Source: Martinezella tropici
GTDB taxonomy: Bacteria > Pseudomonadota > Alphaproteobacteria > Rhizobiales > Rhizobiaceae
Length of the DNA: 64,000 bases
Assembly: GCF_003287875.1 (NCBI RefSeq)
Contig: NZ_QMKK01000054.1
Coordinates: 248,001-312,000 of the forward strand
Direction of reading: 5' to 3'
The notes beneath the pieces were generated by a model. It was not told the DNA's origin, searched no databases, and worked only from the letters and a program-made list of their open reading frames with translations. The position numbers were made by a program, and so were the translations under genes. Shown here piece by piece: positions 29,025-37,933 of this stretch. Numbering within the stretch: position 1 is the stretch's first letter; every line of letters starts with the position of its first letter.

Positions 29025-29777
29025 TCAGGTCTGAGGCGCCACCTTCATCCTGTCGCGTGCGTCCATCGCGGTCGCGTAGCTATTACGAATGTAGGCCAGC
29101 AGGTCCGCCAATGCCTTTGTCGCCGTCTCGGTGTCGCGCTTGGCGACGGCCTCCATGATCTGCCGGTGAAAGCCAGCGACCTTGCGACGCTCGCGAACCC
29201 GGAACACGATCATGTTGGTTATGGGGATGAAGGACTCGATCACCGTGTACATCATGAGCTTCAGCGGGCCATTGCAGGTGGAATCCACCAGCGCACGATG
29301 AAAGCGCACGTCGGATGCACAGAAGTCCTCGTCACTGATCGTCTCGTCGCGCTGGATCTCGATCTCCGCCGCCATTCGCTCCAGATCGGCAGCGCCGTGA
29401 TTTTCGCAGGCGAGCCTGCAACAGATCGTCTCCGTCTCAAGGCGGGCCGTAATGATCTCGTGGATATCGAAGGCGCCGATGCCGACTAGCAGGGTTGCTG
29501 CTGCGGTGATCGCTTTGGAAAGCCCTTCCGGATCCGGCCTCTTGACGAAGTTTCCGCCGAGCGGGCCGCGCCTTGAATGGATGAGATTTTGCGCTGCCAG
29601 ACGTTTCAGCGCCTCGCGCACGGTTGGCCGCGATATGCCGAAGCTTCTCGCGAGATCCTCTTCCGTGGGAAGCCGCTCGTCGATCTTCAGGCGGCCATCC
29701 ATGATGGCGGACTTTATGTTCTCCGCAACCTGCTTGGCGATGCCAGCCCTCACGACCTCATCAAATTTCAACGTCAT
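29025..29777 (-). CDS. FadR-type GntR-family regulator (FCD domain)
   Basis: 250 residues. The winged helix (about 12-80) includes LPTEEDLARSFGISRPTVRE and the wing SRRGPLGGNFV. The FCD domain (about 95-235) keeps metal or ligand histidines in DVRFHRALVDS and FHRQIMEAV. It is divergent from the truncated ABC permease and upstream of the acuI-like gene on the same strand. It may once have controlled the uptake operon to its right. Confidence 0.85.
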   Translation of the reverse strand: MTLKFDEVVRAGIAKQVAENIKSAIMDGRLKIDERLPTEEDLARSFGISRPTVREALKRLAAQNLIHSRRGPLGGNFVKRPDPEGLSKAITAAATLLVGIGAFDIHEIITARLETETICCRLACENHGAADLERMAAEIEIQRDETISDEDFCASDVRFHRALVDSTCNGPLKLMMYTVIESFIPITNMIVFRVRERRKVAGFHRQIMEAVAKRDTETATKALADLLAYIRNSYATAMDARDRMKVAPQT

Positions 29778-29898
29778 TGATTGTCACCCTTACCTCGATT
29801 TCATAGATGCCACGGCCGCTTCGAAAACGCCACTGAAAATTGAATATAGGTTTGACAAATATCGGATAGACGATAACCTGCCTTCGATCCAGATAACC

Positions 29899-30456
29899 AA
29901 GGGGAACGAAATTGGGCTCGTGCTGTCGCCGCTTCTCGTCGGCATTGTCATCCGCAGTTACGGGTGGACGATCCTTCTTGGGAATAACGGCATCATCAAC
30001 AAGACGCTGATGAATTTGGGCCTGATCGATCGTCCGGTCGGCCTGATGTACAACGTCCTCGGCATCGTCATTGCGCTCGTTCACGTCTTCCTGCCCTTCA
30101 TGATCCTGCCGTTGATGAGCGCGCTGCAGGGGATCGACCCATCGTTGACGTCGGCCGCACGCTCGCTTGGCGCCGGAAAGCTGACGGTCTTCACGCGCGT
30201 AATCCTGCGGCTGGCCATGCCGGGTATCCAGGCGGGCTGCATTCTGGTGTTCGTGCTTTCATTGAGCGCCTATGTGACTCCCGCCCTGATCGGTGGCCTG
30301 AGGGTGAAGACGATGGCAGTCAGCGTCGTTGACGCGCTGATCGACACATTCCAGTGGCCATTCGGCTCCGCCATGGCGCTGACGCTTTCCCTCACTGGAG
30401 CGGTGATCGTCGTGATCTTTGCGCGGCTTACCCGCATGAAATGGAAGATGAGCTGA
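29899..30456 (+). pseudogene. N-terminally truncated polyamine-type ABC permease (PotB-like)
   Basis: The segment encodes EIGLVLSPLLVGIVIRSYGW followed by the permease loop motif (SAARSLGAGKLTVFTRVILR, the EAA-like region) and ends with TRMKWKMS. It covers roughly the last 185 residues of a PotB/PotH-type inner-membrane subunit. The first 90-110 residues, including the initial transmembrane helix, are missing; upstream in-frame sequence has no permease resemblance and merges with the regulator's promoter region. A deletion has most likely fused the regulator's upstream DNA to the middle of the permease. Its stop overlaps the next start (TGATG). Confidence 0.78.
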
Positions 30457-31244
30457 TGTCCAAGCATATGTTGAATGGCTATTGCCTCATGATTTACAGC
30501 TTTCTCTTGCTGCCCATTCTCGTGGTCGTCGGTGCCTCCTTCAACGCGGGCGCATTTCTGACCTTTCCGCCCCAAGGCTTCTCATTTCGATGGTATGTCG
30601 TCTTCTTCCATAACGATGTCTTCTGGCGTGCCATCCGAACCTCGCTTTGGGTCGCAGCCGTCTCGACCCTGATTTCGGGTGTTACCGGCACGATGGCTGC
30701 AATGTTCTACACGCAGCATGCGGGACGATGGAAGGAGAGTGTCCGGCTTGCGATGCTGTTGCCGCTGCTTTTGCCGGAAGTTCTGACAGCGATCTCGCTT
30801 CTGTTCTTTGTCTACGCTATCGGCATCGGCACGACGACAATGGCTGGCATGCTGATTGGGCATGTGCTCATGACGCTGCCCTTCGTTTTCATCAACGTGT
30901 CTGCGGCGATGGAAGCCTATGAACCGTCATGGAGCCTTGCCGCCCGCAGCCTTGGTGCGGAACCATTCACGCGGTTCAGACGTATCATGCTGCCGTTGAT
31001 CAAGCCCGGCGTGATCGGCGGCTGCCTGTTCGCGTTCATCATCTCGTTTGACCTCTTCACGATATCGTTCATGTTGAAGAATGTCGGAACGGCCACGCTT
31101 CCGATCCAGATCTACGATTATCTCAGGACGAACTTTACCCCGGAGGCGGCGTCAGTATCGACATTGTCTATCGTGATGACGCTGGTCGTGGTCGTGGTCG
31201 TTGTCTCCGAAAAACTGCTCGGCCTGCGGATACACCGTTTTTGA
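30456..31244 (+). CDS. ABC transporter permease, spermidine/putrescine type (PotC-like)
   Basis: 262 residues with about six transmembrane helices and the cytoplasmic EAA loop AARSLGAEPFTRFRRIMLPL near residue 170-190. It starts at ATG 30456, sharing one base with the preceding stop; the longer open frame to 30354 only overlaps the upstream gene. It looks intact, but the partner permease is truncated and no ATPase or binding-protein gene follows, so it probably has no working complex here. Confidence 0.85.
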   Translation: MSKHMLNGYCLMIYSFLLLPILVVVGASFNAGAFLTFPPQGFSFRWYVVFFHNDVFWRAIRTSLWVAAVSTLISGVTGTMAAMFYTQHAGRWKESVRLAMLLPLLLPEVLTAISLLFFVYAIGIGTTTMAGMLIGHVLMTLPFVFINVSAAMEAYEPSWSLAARSLGAEPFTRFRRIMLPLIKPGVIGGCLFAFIISFDLFTISFMLKNVGTATLPIQIYDYLRTNFTPEAASVSTLSIVMTLVVVVVVVSEKLLGLRIHRF

Positions 31245-31311
31245 ACGGTCTTTCGATCCTGCGAAATGGCAGTGGCGCGGGAGCGACGTTATGTGGAATG
31301 AGAAAGTTCGC

Positions 31312-31653
31312 CTATGCTTTCGTGCAGTGTTGGAGGTTCAGTCTTCCGGCTAATTCCAATACGACATGGTCTGTGCCGCTGACGGCAGGCAGGACCCGAT
31401 CGACCAGAGGCTTAGCAAGTTGTGGTGCGATCACTTTTACCTCATGCCCGAATGAGGCGAGCAGCCGTGCCCAATGATGCGAACCACCATAGGCCTCGAT
31501 CGCGACCAAAGTTGGCGGGCAGGTCGTGAAGAAGTCGATCATCTCCTTGCGCCGCATTTTCTCACGCAAGACCGACTTCTCTTCAGCATTCACGCCATGC
31601 AGCTGAAAAACATGTTTTGACGTATCCATGCCAATACGAATAATCTTGTCCAT
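31312..31653 (-). mobile_element. IS110-family transposase fragment
   Basis: From ATG 31653 the frame encodes MDKIIRIGMDTSKHVFQLHG and VAIEAYGGSHHWARLLASFG, the first part of the IS110/IS1111 DEDD transposase, including its first catalytic Asp. The match ends after VKVIAPQLAKP, about residue 82, where an intact element would continue for another 250 residues. The leader with GATCTCAATCGGAGGGGC before the start is as in complete copies. It is a dead remnant beside the truncated ABC operon and may have caused that rearrangement. Confidence 0.8.
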
Positions 31654-31852
31654 CGGCGGCCCCTCCGATTGAGATCTCAACAGCTCATTCTGGCACATTT
31701 CGATGCCGTTCAGGGCCATCCACTCCGACATTAAGAGCTAGGTAGGCGGATCGGCCCCCCCCCTTGGGGATAGCTGGCCTATGCGAGCGGCATTTCCCAA
31801 AGGCTGTGACCGCTTTATTCGCCAGCGCGGATTGTCGGCCGATTGCAGAAAG

Positions 31853-31873
31853 GCCCGCTGTAGTACAGCGGGC
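31853..31873 (-). terminator. Rho-independent terminator of phaZ
   Basis: GCCCGCTGTA and TACAGCGGGC form a perfect ten-base inverted repeat around one base. On the minus strand it is followed by CCTTTCT, giving a T-rich tail 70 bases after the phaZ stop. Confidence 0.7.
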
Positions 31874-31943
31874 GTTTGCGTATCTCGAATCTGGCTGAAG
31901 GTGGTCACAGGGACGCAGGCCTTCAGGCGGTCGGGCGGGTCTC

Positions 31944-33149
31944 CTACTCCATCGCCAGGATCATGTTGCGCACGACAGGGTAGATCTCCTTCTCCCAGCG
32001 GCGGCCGTTGAAGACGCCGTAATGTCCGACGTTGGCCTGCAGGTGGTGGCGCTTCAGGTGAGGGCGCAGCGAACGACAGAGGTCGTGGGCGGCCGAGGTC
32101 TGGCCCAGGGCGCAGATGTCGTCGCGCCCGCCCTCGACCGTCAGGAGTGCCGTGTTGCGGATCAGGCCCGGATCGACCTTACGCCCGCGATGGGTATACT
32201 CGCCCATCGCCAGTTCGGCCTTCTGGAAGACGCGGTCGATCGTCTCGAGATAGAATTCTTCCGTAAGGTCGAGCACTGCGAAATATTCGTTGTAAAAGGT
32301 CTTGATCTTCTCGGCTTCGGCCGTCTCGCCCTTTGCCAGGTGCTCGAAGAGCTTGCGATGGGCGGTCTGGTGGCGCTCCATGTTCATGCTCATGAAGGCG
32401 CTGAGCTGGACGACGCCCGGATAGACCCGCCGCCCGCCGCCGGCAAAGCGCAACGGAACGCAGCTGATCAGCGAATTCTCGAACCATGCGAGCGATTTCG
32501 AGACGGCGAGTTCGTTGACCTTCGTTGGGCTCTCGCGCGGGTCCACCGGACCGGCCATCAGCGTCATTGTTCTTGGCGTGGCGGGATGCCTAGCTTCCGA
32601 CATCACGGCAACGGCCACGAGCGCCTGGACGCAGGGCTGGCAGACGGCAAGGATATGTCCGCCTGGGCCGATCTCCTCCAGGAAGCGGATGATATAGTCC
32701 ACGTAATCGTCCATGCCGAAGCGTCCGGCGGAAAGCGGAACGTCGCGAGCGTTGGCCCAGTCGGTGATATAGACGTCGTGGTCGCGCAGCAGCGTCTGCA
32801 CCGTCCCCCTCAGAAGTGTCGAGAAATGGCCGGAGAGCGGGGCGACGACGAGCACCCGAGGCCGTCTCGTATCGACGTCCGCGGAAAAATGCAGCAGCTT
32901 GCCGAAAGGCAGATCGAGGGCTGTCTCCAGGGTGATCGGCACCTCGCGATTGCCGATCGTCACCGATGTTATGGCGAAGTCCGGACGTTCGTGAGTGAGC
33001 TGGAACCGGGAGATCATCTCCATCGCCGCCTCGAAGTAGCGGCTCAGGTCACCACTCCAGAAGCTCGAGGAAAACATCTCGAGGCGTCGCGCCCAATCGC
33101 GTATCGGGGCGAAGAGGTCATCCTGGAACTGATAGGCCTGGTAGAGCAT
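31944..33149 (-). CDS. phaZ: Intracellular polyhydroxyalkanoate (PHB) depolymerase
   Basis: 401 residues from ATG 33149 (MLYQAYQFQDD, a typical PhaZ start; the frame is open further but without support). It belongs to the Ralstonia PhaZ1-type family, which degrades PHB granules in the cytoplasm to release 3-hydroxybutyrate. The lipase-box-like nucleophile region AVCQPC has cysteine where secreted depolymerases have serine, as usual for this family. The C-terminal VGHYGVFNGRRWEKEIYP carries the catalytic histidine. The gap before the gene has several TGCAA/TTGC motifs of the kind bound by PhaR-type regulators, but I cannot assign a site firmly. Confidence 0.93.
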   Translation of the reverse strand: MLYQAYQFQDDLFAPIRDWARRLEMFSSSFWSGDLSRYFEAAMEMISRFQLTHERPDFAITSVTIGNREVPITLETALDLPFGKLLHFSADVDTRRPRVLVVAPLSGHFSTLLRGTVQTLLRDHDVYITDWANARDVPLSAGRFGMDDYVDYIIRFLEEIGPGGHILAVCQPCVQALVAVAVMSEARHPATPRTMTLMAGPVDPRESPTKVNELAVSKSLAWFENSLISCVPLRFAGGGRRVYPGVVQLSAFMSMNMERHQTAHRKLFEHLAKGETAEAEKIKTFYNEYFAVLDLTEEFYLETIDRVFQKAELAMGEYTHRGRKVDPGLIRNTALLTVEGGRDDICALGQTSAAHDLCRSLRPHLKRHHLQANVGHYGVFNGRRWEKEIYPVVRNMILAME

Positions 33150-33264
33150 GACGCGTCTCCTGCATCGCGACAGAATTTCACGATGCAAAAATGCTAGTGC
33201 AATATTTCTTGCGATGCGAGAAGATTGTCTGCGAAAGCAATGTTGTTCGAAGGATGTGGGTAGA

Positions 33265-33917
33265 ATGACGCAAGCGACACTGACGATTTCCTCGAAGAAC
33301 TATTCCTCGTGGTCGCTGCGCGGCTGGCTCCTGTGCCGGATGGCGGGGCTAGATTTCACCGAAGTGCTCGTCGAACTGGATGACAATGCCCGTCAGGAGC
33401 TTCTGCTGCTTTCGCCTTCGGTGCTCGTCCCAAGACTGACCCACGACGATGTCACTGTGTGGGATACGCTGGCGATTGCCGAATATCTGCACGAGATCGC
33501 TCCCAAGGCCGGCCTCTGGCCCGCTGCGCAGGCAATACGCGCACGCTGCCGATCCGTCTCCGGCGAGATGCATTCGGGCTTCCACAATCTGCGTTCGGCA
33601 CTGCCGATGAACTTGAAGTCAAGGCACGAGAGCTTCAAGATCTTCTCGGGGGCGCGGCCGGATGTCGAGCGCGTCAAGACGATCTGGACCGAATGCTGGA
33701 TGCCAGTGGCGGCCCCTGGCTCTTCGGTGGTGCTCCGACCATTGCCGACGCCATGTACGCGCCGGTCTGCGCGCGGTTCCGCACTTATGCAGTGGAACTC
33801 GAACCGCAACTGGCAGCTTACGCCGACACCGTCTTGTCCTGGCCGCTCATGATCGAATGGACAGCCGGCGCGATCGCCGAGCCGGACGAAATCGTCGAAC
33901 TGGAAGTGGAATTCTGA
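33265..33917 (+). pseudogene. Glutathione S-transferase with a single-base frameshift
   Basis: From ATG 33265 the frame reads TLTISSKNYSSWSLRGWLLC, the N-terminal thioredoxin-like domain of an SspA/YfcF-type GST, and stays in family until GARPDVERVKTIWTEC. Near 33693 the family sequence jumps to another frame as LDASGGPWLFGGAPTIADAM and continues to the usual end EPDEIVELEVEF at 33917. The span is 653 bases, one short of 218 codons, so a single base has been lost, in the gene or in the sequencing. If real, the product loses its C-terminal helical domain. Confidence 0.8.
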
Positions 33918-33993
33918 GCAGCCGGGGCTATCGAGCCTGTCCCAGCTGAAACATAGCGAATTGTACGGGTTGAAGAATGCTAATTATCAGCGG

Positions 33994-34140
33994 AGCCTTA
34001 CATCGCTCGGTCGATTGGGCGAGCCCCGTGAAGTCGCCAGCGCAGTCTCGTTCCTGGCTGGTCCCGCTGCTAGTCTGATCACCGGCGCAGTTCTCAATGT
34101 AGACGCCGGCTTCAACGCCTTCCGAGACAGTTTGGAATGA
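33994..34140 (+). pseudogene. C-terminal fragment of a short-chain dehydrogenase (SDR)
   Basis: About 48 codons encode SLTSLGRLGEPREVASAVSF followed by LAGPAASLITGAVLNVDAGF and a stop at 34138-34140. This is the conserved tail of classical SDR enzymes (usually LGRxGxPEEVA ... ITGxxxxVDGG). The catalytic YxxxK and cofactor parts are absent and there is no start codon. It is a leftover of a larger lost gene. Confidence 0.75.
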
Positions 34141-34213
34141 GACATTGAGGCATCTTCATGTCTGAATGGCGCCCGCGTTTCGCGTGCGAGGCATCGTATC
34201 GCGTCAACAGCGG

Positions 34214-34756
34214 TTATCGCATATTGTGGCCGCCCGGATCGCATCTGGAAAGGATATCGTCTACGACGGACACGAGCGGCGCAGTCGCATCAATGATCGT
34301 AGCGTTGCCGGGCATTTCTTCCTTTGTGCCATGAAGCTTCAAGACGAATTCTTGCTCGTCAGGCTTGCCTCCAAACTCGTCTTGGGGTCGCTCAGACAAC
34401 CTCCTCTTCAACGTGTCGATATCGACGTCGAGAACAAACACCTCATCAAACAATTTGATAAAGCTATGGAAATTCCTGCAGCCCCCGCAGAAAAAAGACA
34501 GTCGGTGCCCCTTGTCGGCCAGCAGCGACTTAACTTTTTCGACGTCCCAAATGTGATGATGATGTCCTAAGGCACTATCCAACATACTCGGATCGAGCAT
34601 CGAGAAATCGAGCGGTCGTCCGGTTAAAGGGTCGCCCTTATAAGCTAGTTCGCGGTCACCGTGGAGAGCATGATAACCGCGCCGCTGCAGTTCTGTGGCT
34701 ACCGAAGTCTTGCCGCTGCCGGACACACCCTCGATCAAATAGTTCCTTTTGCCCAT
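34214..34756 (-). CDS. P-loop small-molecule kinase-like ATPase (adenylate-kinase fold)
   Basis: 180 residues from ATG 34756, which has a GAGGGCGAA ribosome site. Walker A GVSGSGKTS lies at about residues 9-17, followed by VATELQRRGYHALHGDRELA, a substrate-side region. A strand FDEVFVLDVDIDTLKRRLSER with arginine-rich lid residues follows. It resembles uncharacterised nucleoside/shikimate-kinase-like proteins. The substrate is unknown. It stands alone between decayed gene fragments. Confidence 0.65.
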   Translation of the reverse strand: MGKRNYLIEGVSGSGKTSVATELQRRGYHALHGDRELAYKGDPLTGRPLDFSMLDPSMLDSALGHHHHIWDVEKVKSLLADKGHRLSFFCGGCRNFHSFIKLFDEVFVLDVDIDTLKRRLSERPQDEFGGKPDEQEFVLKLHGTKEEMPGNATIIDATAPLVSVVDDILSRCDPGGHNMR

Positions 34757-35061
34757 TTCGCCCTCAGGTGTGAATGAATACGCTCGCTTGGCCGCCAAAC
34801 GCGACGGCCGATCAATGATGCAGACCTATATCATGCGTGTGATATTTCGTCGGCGTTATACGATGCGCCCCATAGCTTCCTGACCATTCCAGCTGAACCT
34901 TCCTGTGCGGGGACGGGAGGCCGATATGACGCTGCTTCCTATGGCGTTGCCGCCAAGGGCTGTTTTTCATCGATGAAAAATACCCTGCGGATTTGGATGT
35001 TTATCACTTGGCGGTCTCTGCCTATTTCTGTCTGCAAAGGCAGACGATCGCGGAGGATGAC

Positions 35062-36066
35062 ATGCTGACCAAGCCTGGTAGCGCAATCACAATGGCTCTC
35101 TGGAACGGCCGAGACATTCCTCGCCTGGGCATGGGGTGCTGGGCGATTGGCGGTCCGTTTTATGCCGGCGACGTGCCACTTGGCTGGGGTGAGGTCGATG
35201 ATAATGAATCGGTTCGCGCTATCGAGCGGGCGGTGGATCTCGGCATTCGCTTCTTCGACACCGCTTCGAACTATGGCGCCGGGCATTCCGAAGAGGTGGT
35301 CGGCAGGGCGATCGGCGATCGAGACGACATCGTCATAGCTACCAAGTTTGGCTTTGCCACGGACGAGAAGACCAAACAAATGACGGGTGCCTTCGCCGAC
35401 CCTGCTTTTATCCGTCAGTCTGTCGAGACGTCCTTGCGTCGTCTGCGCCGTGAACGCTTGGACCTGCTGCAATTCCATCTCAACGATTTTTCGCTCGAAG
35501 CCTCGGATGAGGTTTTTGAGACACTCGAAACGCTGAGGGCCGAAGGCAAGATCGACGCTTTCGGCTGGAGCACGGACCATCCGGATCGCGCCGCACGTCA
35601 TGTGCATCGGCCGGGCTTCGTATCGATCCAGCATACGATGAACGTCTTCGAGCCGGTTCCGGCGATGATCGAACTCGTCGAGCGCTACGGCCTGATTTCC
35701 ATCAATCGCGGTCCGCTCGCCATGGGTCTGCTCAGCGGCAAATTCACTCTGGATAAAAGTGTCGGCGAGAAGGACGTGCGTGGCGCAAGTCTCGATTGGA
35801 TGGTCTACTTCAAGGATGGTAGGATCGCTCCCGAATTTGCTGCGCGGCTGGAGGCGGTCCGAAAACTGCTGACCGAAGACGGCCGCACGCTCACACAGGG
35901 TGCGCTCGCATGGCTCTGGGCGCGTTCGCCGCGCACGCTGCCAATTCCCGGTTTCCGCACGGTTGCGCAGGTCGAGGAAAATGCCGGCGCCTTGGCGAAG
36001 GGGCCATTGCAAGCAGATGTGATGGCGAAAATCGATCAAGCGCTGTCTGAATTCCAACCAAGCTGA
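35062..36066 (+). CDS. Aldo/keto reductase
   Basis: 334 residues from ATG 35062, chosen for the GGAGG ribosome site eight bases upstream. It has a TIM-barrel with the AKR tetrad visible: Asp and Tyr in FFDTASNYGAGHSEEVVGRA, Lys in IATKFGFA, and a His-containing LLQFHLNDF strand. NADPH-binding LPIPGFRTVAQVEENAGAL lies near the C-terminus. It probably reduces aldehydes or ketones; no substrate can be named. Confidence 0.87.
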   Translation: MLTKPGSAITMALWNGRDIPRLGMGCWAIGGPFYAGDVPLGWGEVDDNESVRAIERAVDLGIRFFDTASNYGAGHSEEVVGRAIGDRDDIVIATKFGFATDEKTKQMTGAFADPAFIRQSVETSLRRLRRERLDLLQFHLNDFSLEASDEVFETLETLRAEGKIDAFGWSTDHPDRAARHVHRPGFVSIQHTMNVFEPVPAMIELVERYGLISINRGPLAMGLLSGKFTLDKSVGEKDVRGASLDWMVYFKDGRIAPEFAARLEAVRKLLTEDGRTLTQGALAWLWARSPRTLPIPGFRTVAQVEENAGALAKGPLQADVMAKIDQALSEFQPS

Positions 36067-36202
36067 CCAGATCCGGCGGTGCGTCACATTGAGACTTTCT
36101 CTTCTTGCATCCCCTTGGGGAGCTCCCTCGTCCAATATGTGCGCGTTCCTGATAGACAGGGCCGGGGGTGCTTGTTGCCGCCTCCCGGCCTGAAGGTTGG
36201 AT

Positions 36203-36475
36203 TTACCCTTTCGGTGTTTTTGCCAGCATCTCGCTCAGCGTTGCTGCCGAGAGCATGGCTTCGGCCAGAAGCTTCTTGAGCTTCTGGTTCTCTTCCTCCA
36301 GTGCTCTCACCCTTTTGGCATCGAAACCGGCATTTCCGAACTGCAGGGATTGCCACCGATAGAAGGTCGGCTCGCTGATGCCGTGCTTGTGGCAAACATC
36401 TGCTACCTTCACCCCGGCCTGGTGTTCCATCAGAATGCCCGTAATCTGGTCGTCGTCGAATCTTCTCTTGCCCAT
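36203..36475 (-). mobile_element. IS3-family transposase OrfA remnant
   Basis: From ATG 36475 about 90 residues encode MGKRRFDDDQITGILMEHQA and a helix-turn-helix with KHGISEPTFYRWQ, then a leucine-rich coiled coil ending LSEMLAKTPKG. This is OrfA (PF01527) of an IS3-type element. OrfB with the DDE domain is missing and I see no clear terminal inverted repeats, so the element is dead. It abuts the end of the type I fusion-protein gene (7-base gap). Confidence 0.8.
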
Positions 36476-36482
36476 CACCGCT

Positions 36483-37919
36483 TCAGTCCTCACGAAATGC
36501 TCTGTTGAAGCTGTCGAGAAGTGGTCTGATAGCATAGAACGCCACGCTGCTTTTGCCGGTTTCGATCAGCGTCTGTGCGGGCATGCCTGCGATCAGCTCG
36601 ACATCGCTCATTTTCGTCAACCGCTCGTCCGTTACACGGATTGTCGCGGCAAAGTAGGGCTGGCCGCTCTGCGTATCGGTGAGACGATCCGCCGATACAT
36701 ACTCGACCCGACCTTTCAAGAGTGGAACACGCCGCTGATTGTATGGAAGGAGGTGAACCTGCGCCTCGAGCCCCGCATGGACGAGATTGATGTCTTCCGG
36801 CCTGACGTGGGCGGATACGACAAGGCGATCGGCACCGGGGAGAAGGTCGACAAGCGGTTCGCCGGCGCCAATCACCCCACCGGCTGTGTGGATGCGCAGG
36901 TTCATGATTGTTCCATCGTCGGGAGCACGGATATCGGTCCTTGAAAGCTGGTCGTCGATCGCCCGCAAGCGCTCGCGCAACTGCATGATCTGGCCTTCCG
37001 TGTCGCGCATGCCCTGTGCGACTTCGCTCAACCGGTCGCTCTCAAGCTTTGCGAGATCGGCCTGTGACTCGCTGATGACCTGGTAGGCGCGGGAGATCTG
37101 CGCCTCTACCTGACCCTGCTGGCCATCCAGATCCGCTTTTTCCCGCTGGAGGTTGAGAAGTCTGCTTTTTCTTTCCAATCCTTTGGCGTTGAGCACCGTG
37201 ACCTGATCCAGTTCTTCCTGCGAGATTGCGGCCCTGTCGGCCAATGCTGCCTTTTGTGCGCCAAGTCCGACGATTTCCTGCCGTACCTGCGCGATTTTTT
37301 CATTGGTAATCCCGACTTCCGCCTGCATGACCCGGCGCCGCGCTTCGAAGATTTTCTGTTGCCCAGTCAGAATCGCGCCAACCGAAGGATCCCTGTCCAT
37401 TGCCGCCCGGAGGTCCTGCGGATAGGCGACATGATCACCGCCCGTCTGCTCTACAAGCAAGCGCGCGCGGCTTGCTTCGGCGTCCCAGAGTTGCCCTTGA
37501 ATGCTGTCGCGCTCCGAGCGAAACTTCGTATCGTCGAGTTCTATGATGATCTGCCCGGCCGTGACCGCATCGCCGTTTTTGACAAGTATCCGTCGCACAA
37601 TTCCGCCTTCCAGATGCTGAATGGTCTTGCGGCTGGACTCCGGTTCGATAACGCCCGGTGCAATCGCCGCGCTCTTCAGCGGCGCCAGAACCGACCAGGC
37701 TCCCAATCCGACTATAAAGACGCCGATCAGCAGGTTGCCTGTCCAAACAACGCCTCTGAGCCTCGGCATGGGCGAAGGAGGGGCGGGGCCGCGCTGTTTC
37801 GGGTCGATCACCGGTGAATAGGCCTGTCGCTTGGCCGTCGATCGTCGAGCGAACCGCTGGCCTGTCCTTGACGAATTTGAAAACCTCGCCAGCATTGCGT
37901 CCAGGTGAACAAGGGTCAT
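36483..37919 (-). CDS. Type I secretion membrane fusion protein, HlyD/PrsE family
   Basis: 478 residues. A 50-residue N-terminal cytoplasmic tail is longer than usual for PrsE. A transmembrane helix follows (about 58-78), then SRKTIQHLEGGIVRRILVKN (the first lipoyl half), a long periplasmic coiled coil (about 120-340), and LSRTDIRAPDDGTIMNLRIH for the second half. It lies 14 bases after the ATPase gene in an operon: glycine-rich protein, ATPase, fusion protein. It should link the ATPase to a TolC-type outer channel, which is not encoded here; the TolC at 3907 or a chromosomal one may serve. Confidence 0.9.
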   Translation of the reverse strand: MTLVHLDAMLARFSNSSRTGQRFARRSTAKRQAYSPVIDPKQRGPAPPSPMPRLRGVVWTGNLLIGVFIVGLGAWSVLAPLKSAAIAPGVIEPESSRKTIQHLEGGIVRRILVKNGDAVTAGQIIIELDDTKFRSERDSIQGQLWDAEASRARLLVEQTGGDHVAYPQDLRAAMDRDPSVGAILTGQQKIFEARRRVMQAEVGITNEKIAQVRQEIVGLGAQKAALADRAAISQEELDQVTVLNAKGLERKSRLLNLQREKADLDGQQGQVEAQISRAYQVISESQADLAKLESDRLSEVAQGMRDTEGQIMQLRERLRAIDDQLSRTDIRAPDDGTIMNLRIHTAGGVIGAGEPLVDLLPGADRLVVSAHVRPEDINLVHAGLEAQVHLLPYNQRRVPLLKGRVEYVSADRLTDTQSGQPYFAATIRVTDERLTKMSDVELIAGMPAQTLIETGKSSVAFYAIRPLLDSFNRAFRED

Positions 37920-37933
37920 GGCGGCGTCCCTCC

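Noticed and set aside
31755..31775. Run of C residues beside the IS110 fragment
   Set aside because: Simple homopolymer; no evidence of function, perhaps a sequencing-sensitive site.
32022..33197. 391-codon plus-strand frame
   Set aside because: Antisense to phaZ; shadow.
34939..36135. 398-codon minus-strand frame
   Set aside because: Antisense to the aldo/keto reductase, which has all its motifs.
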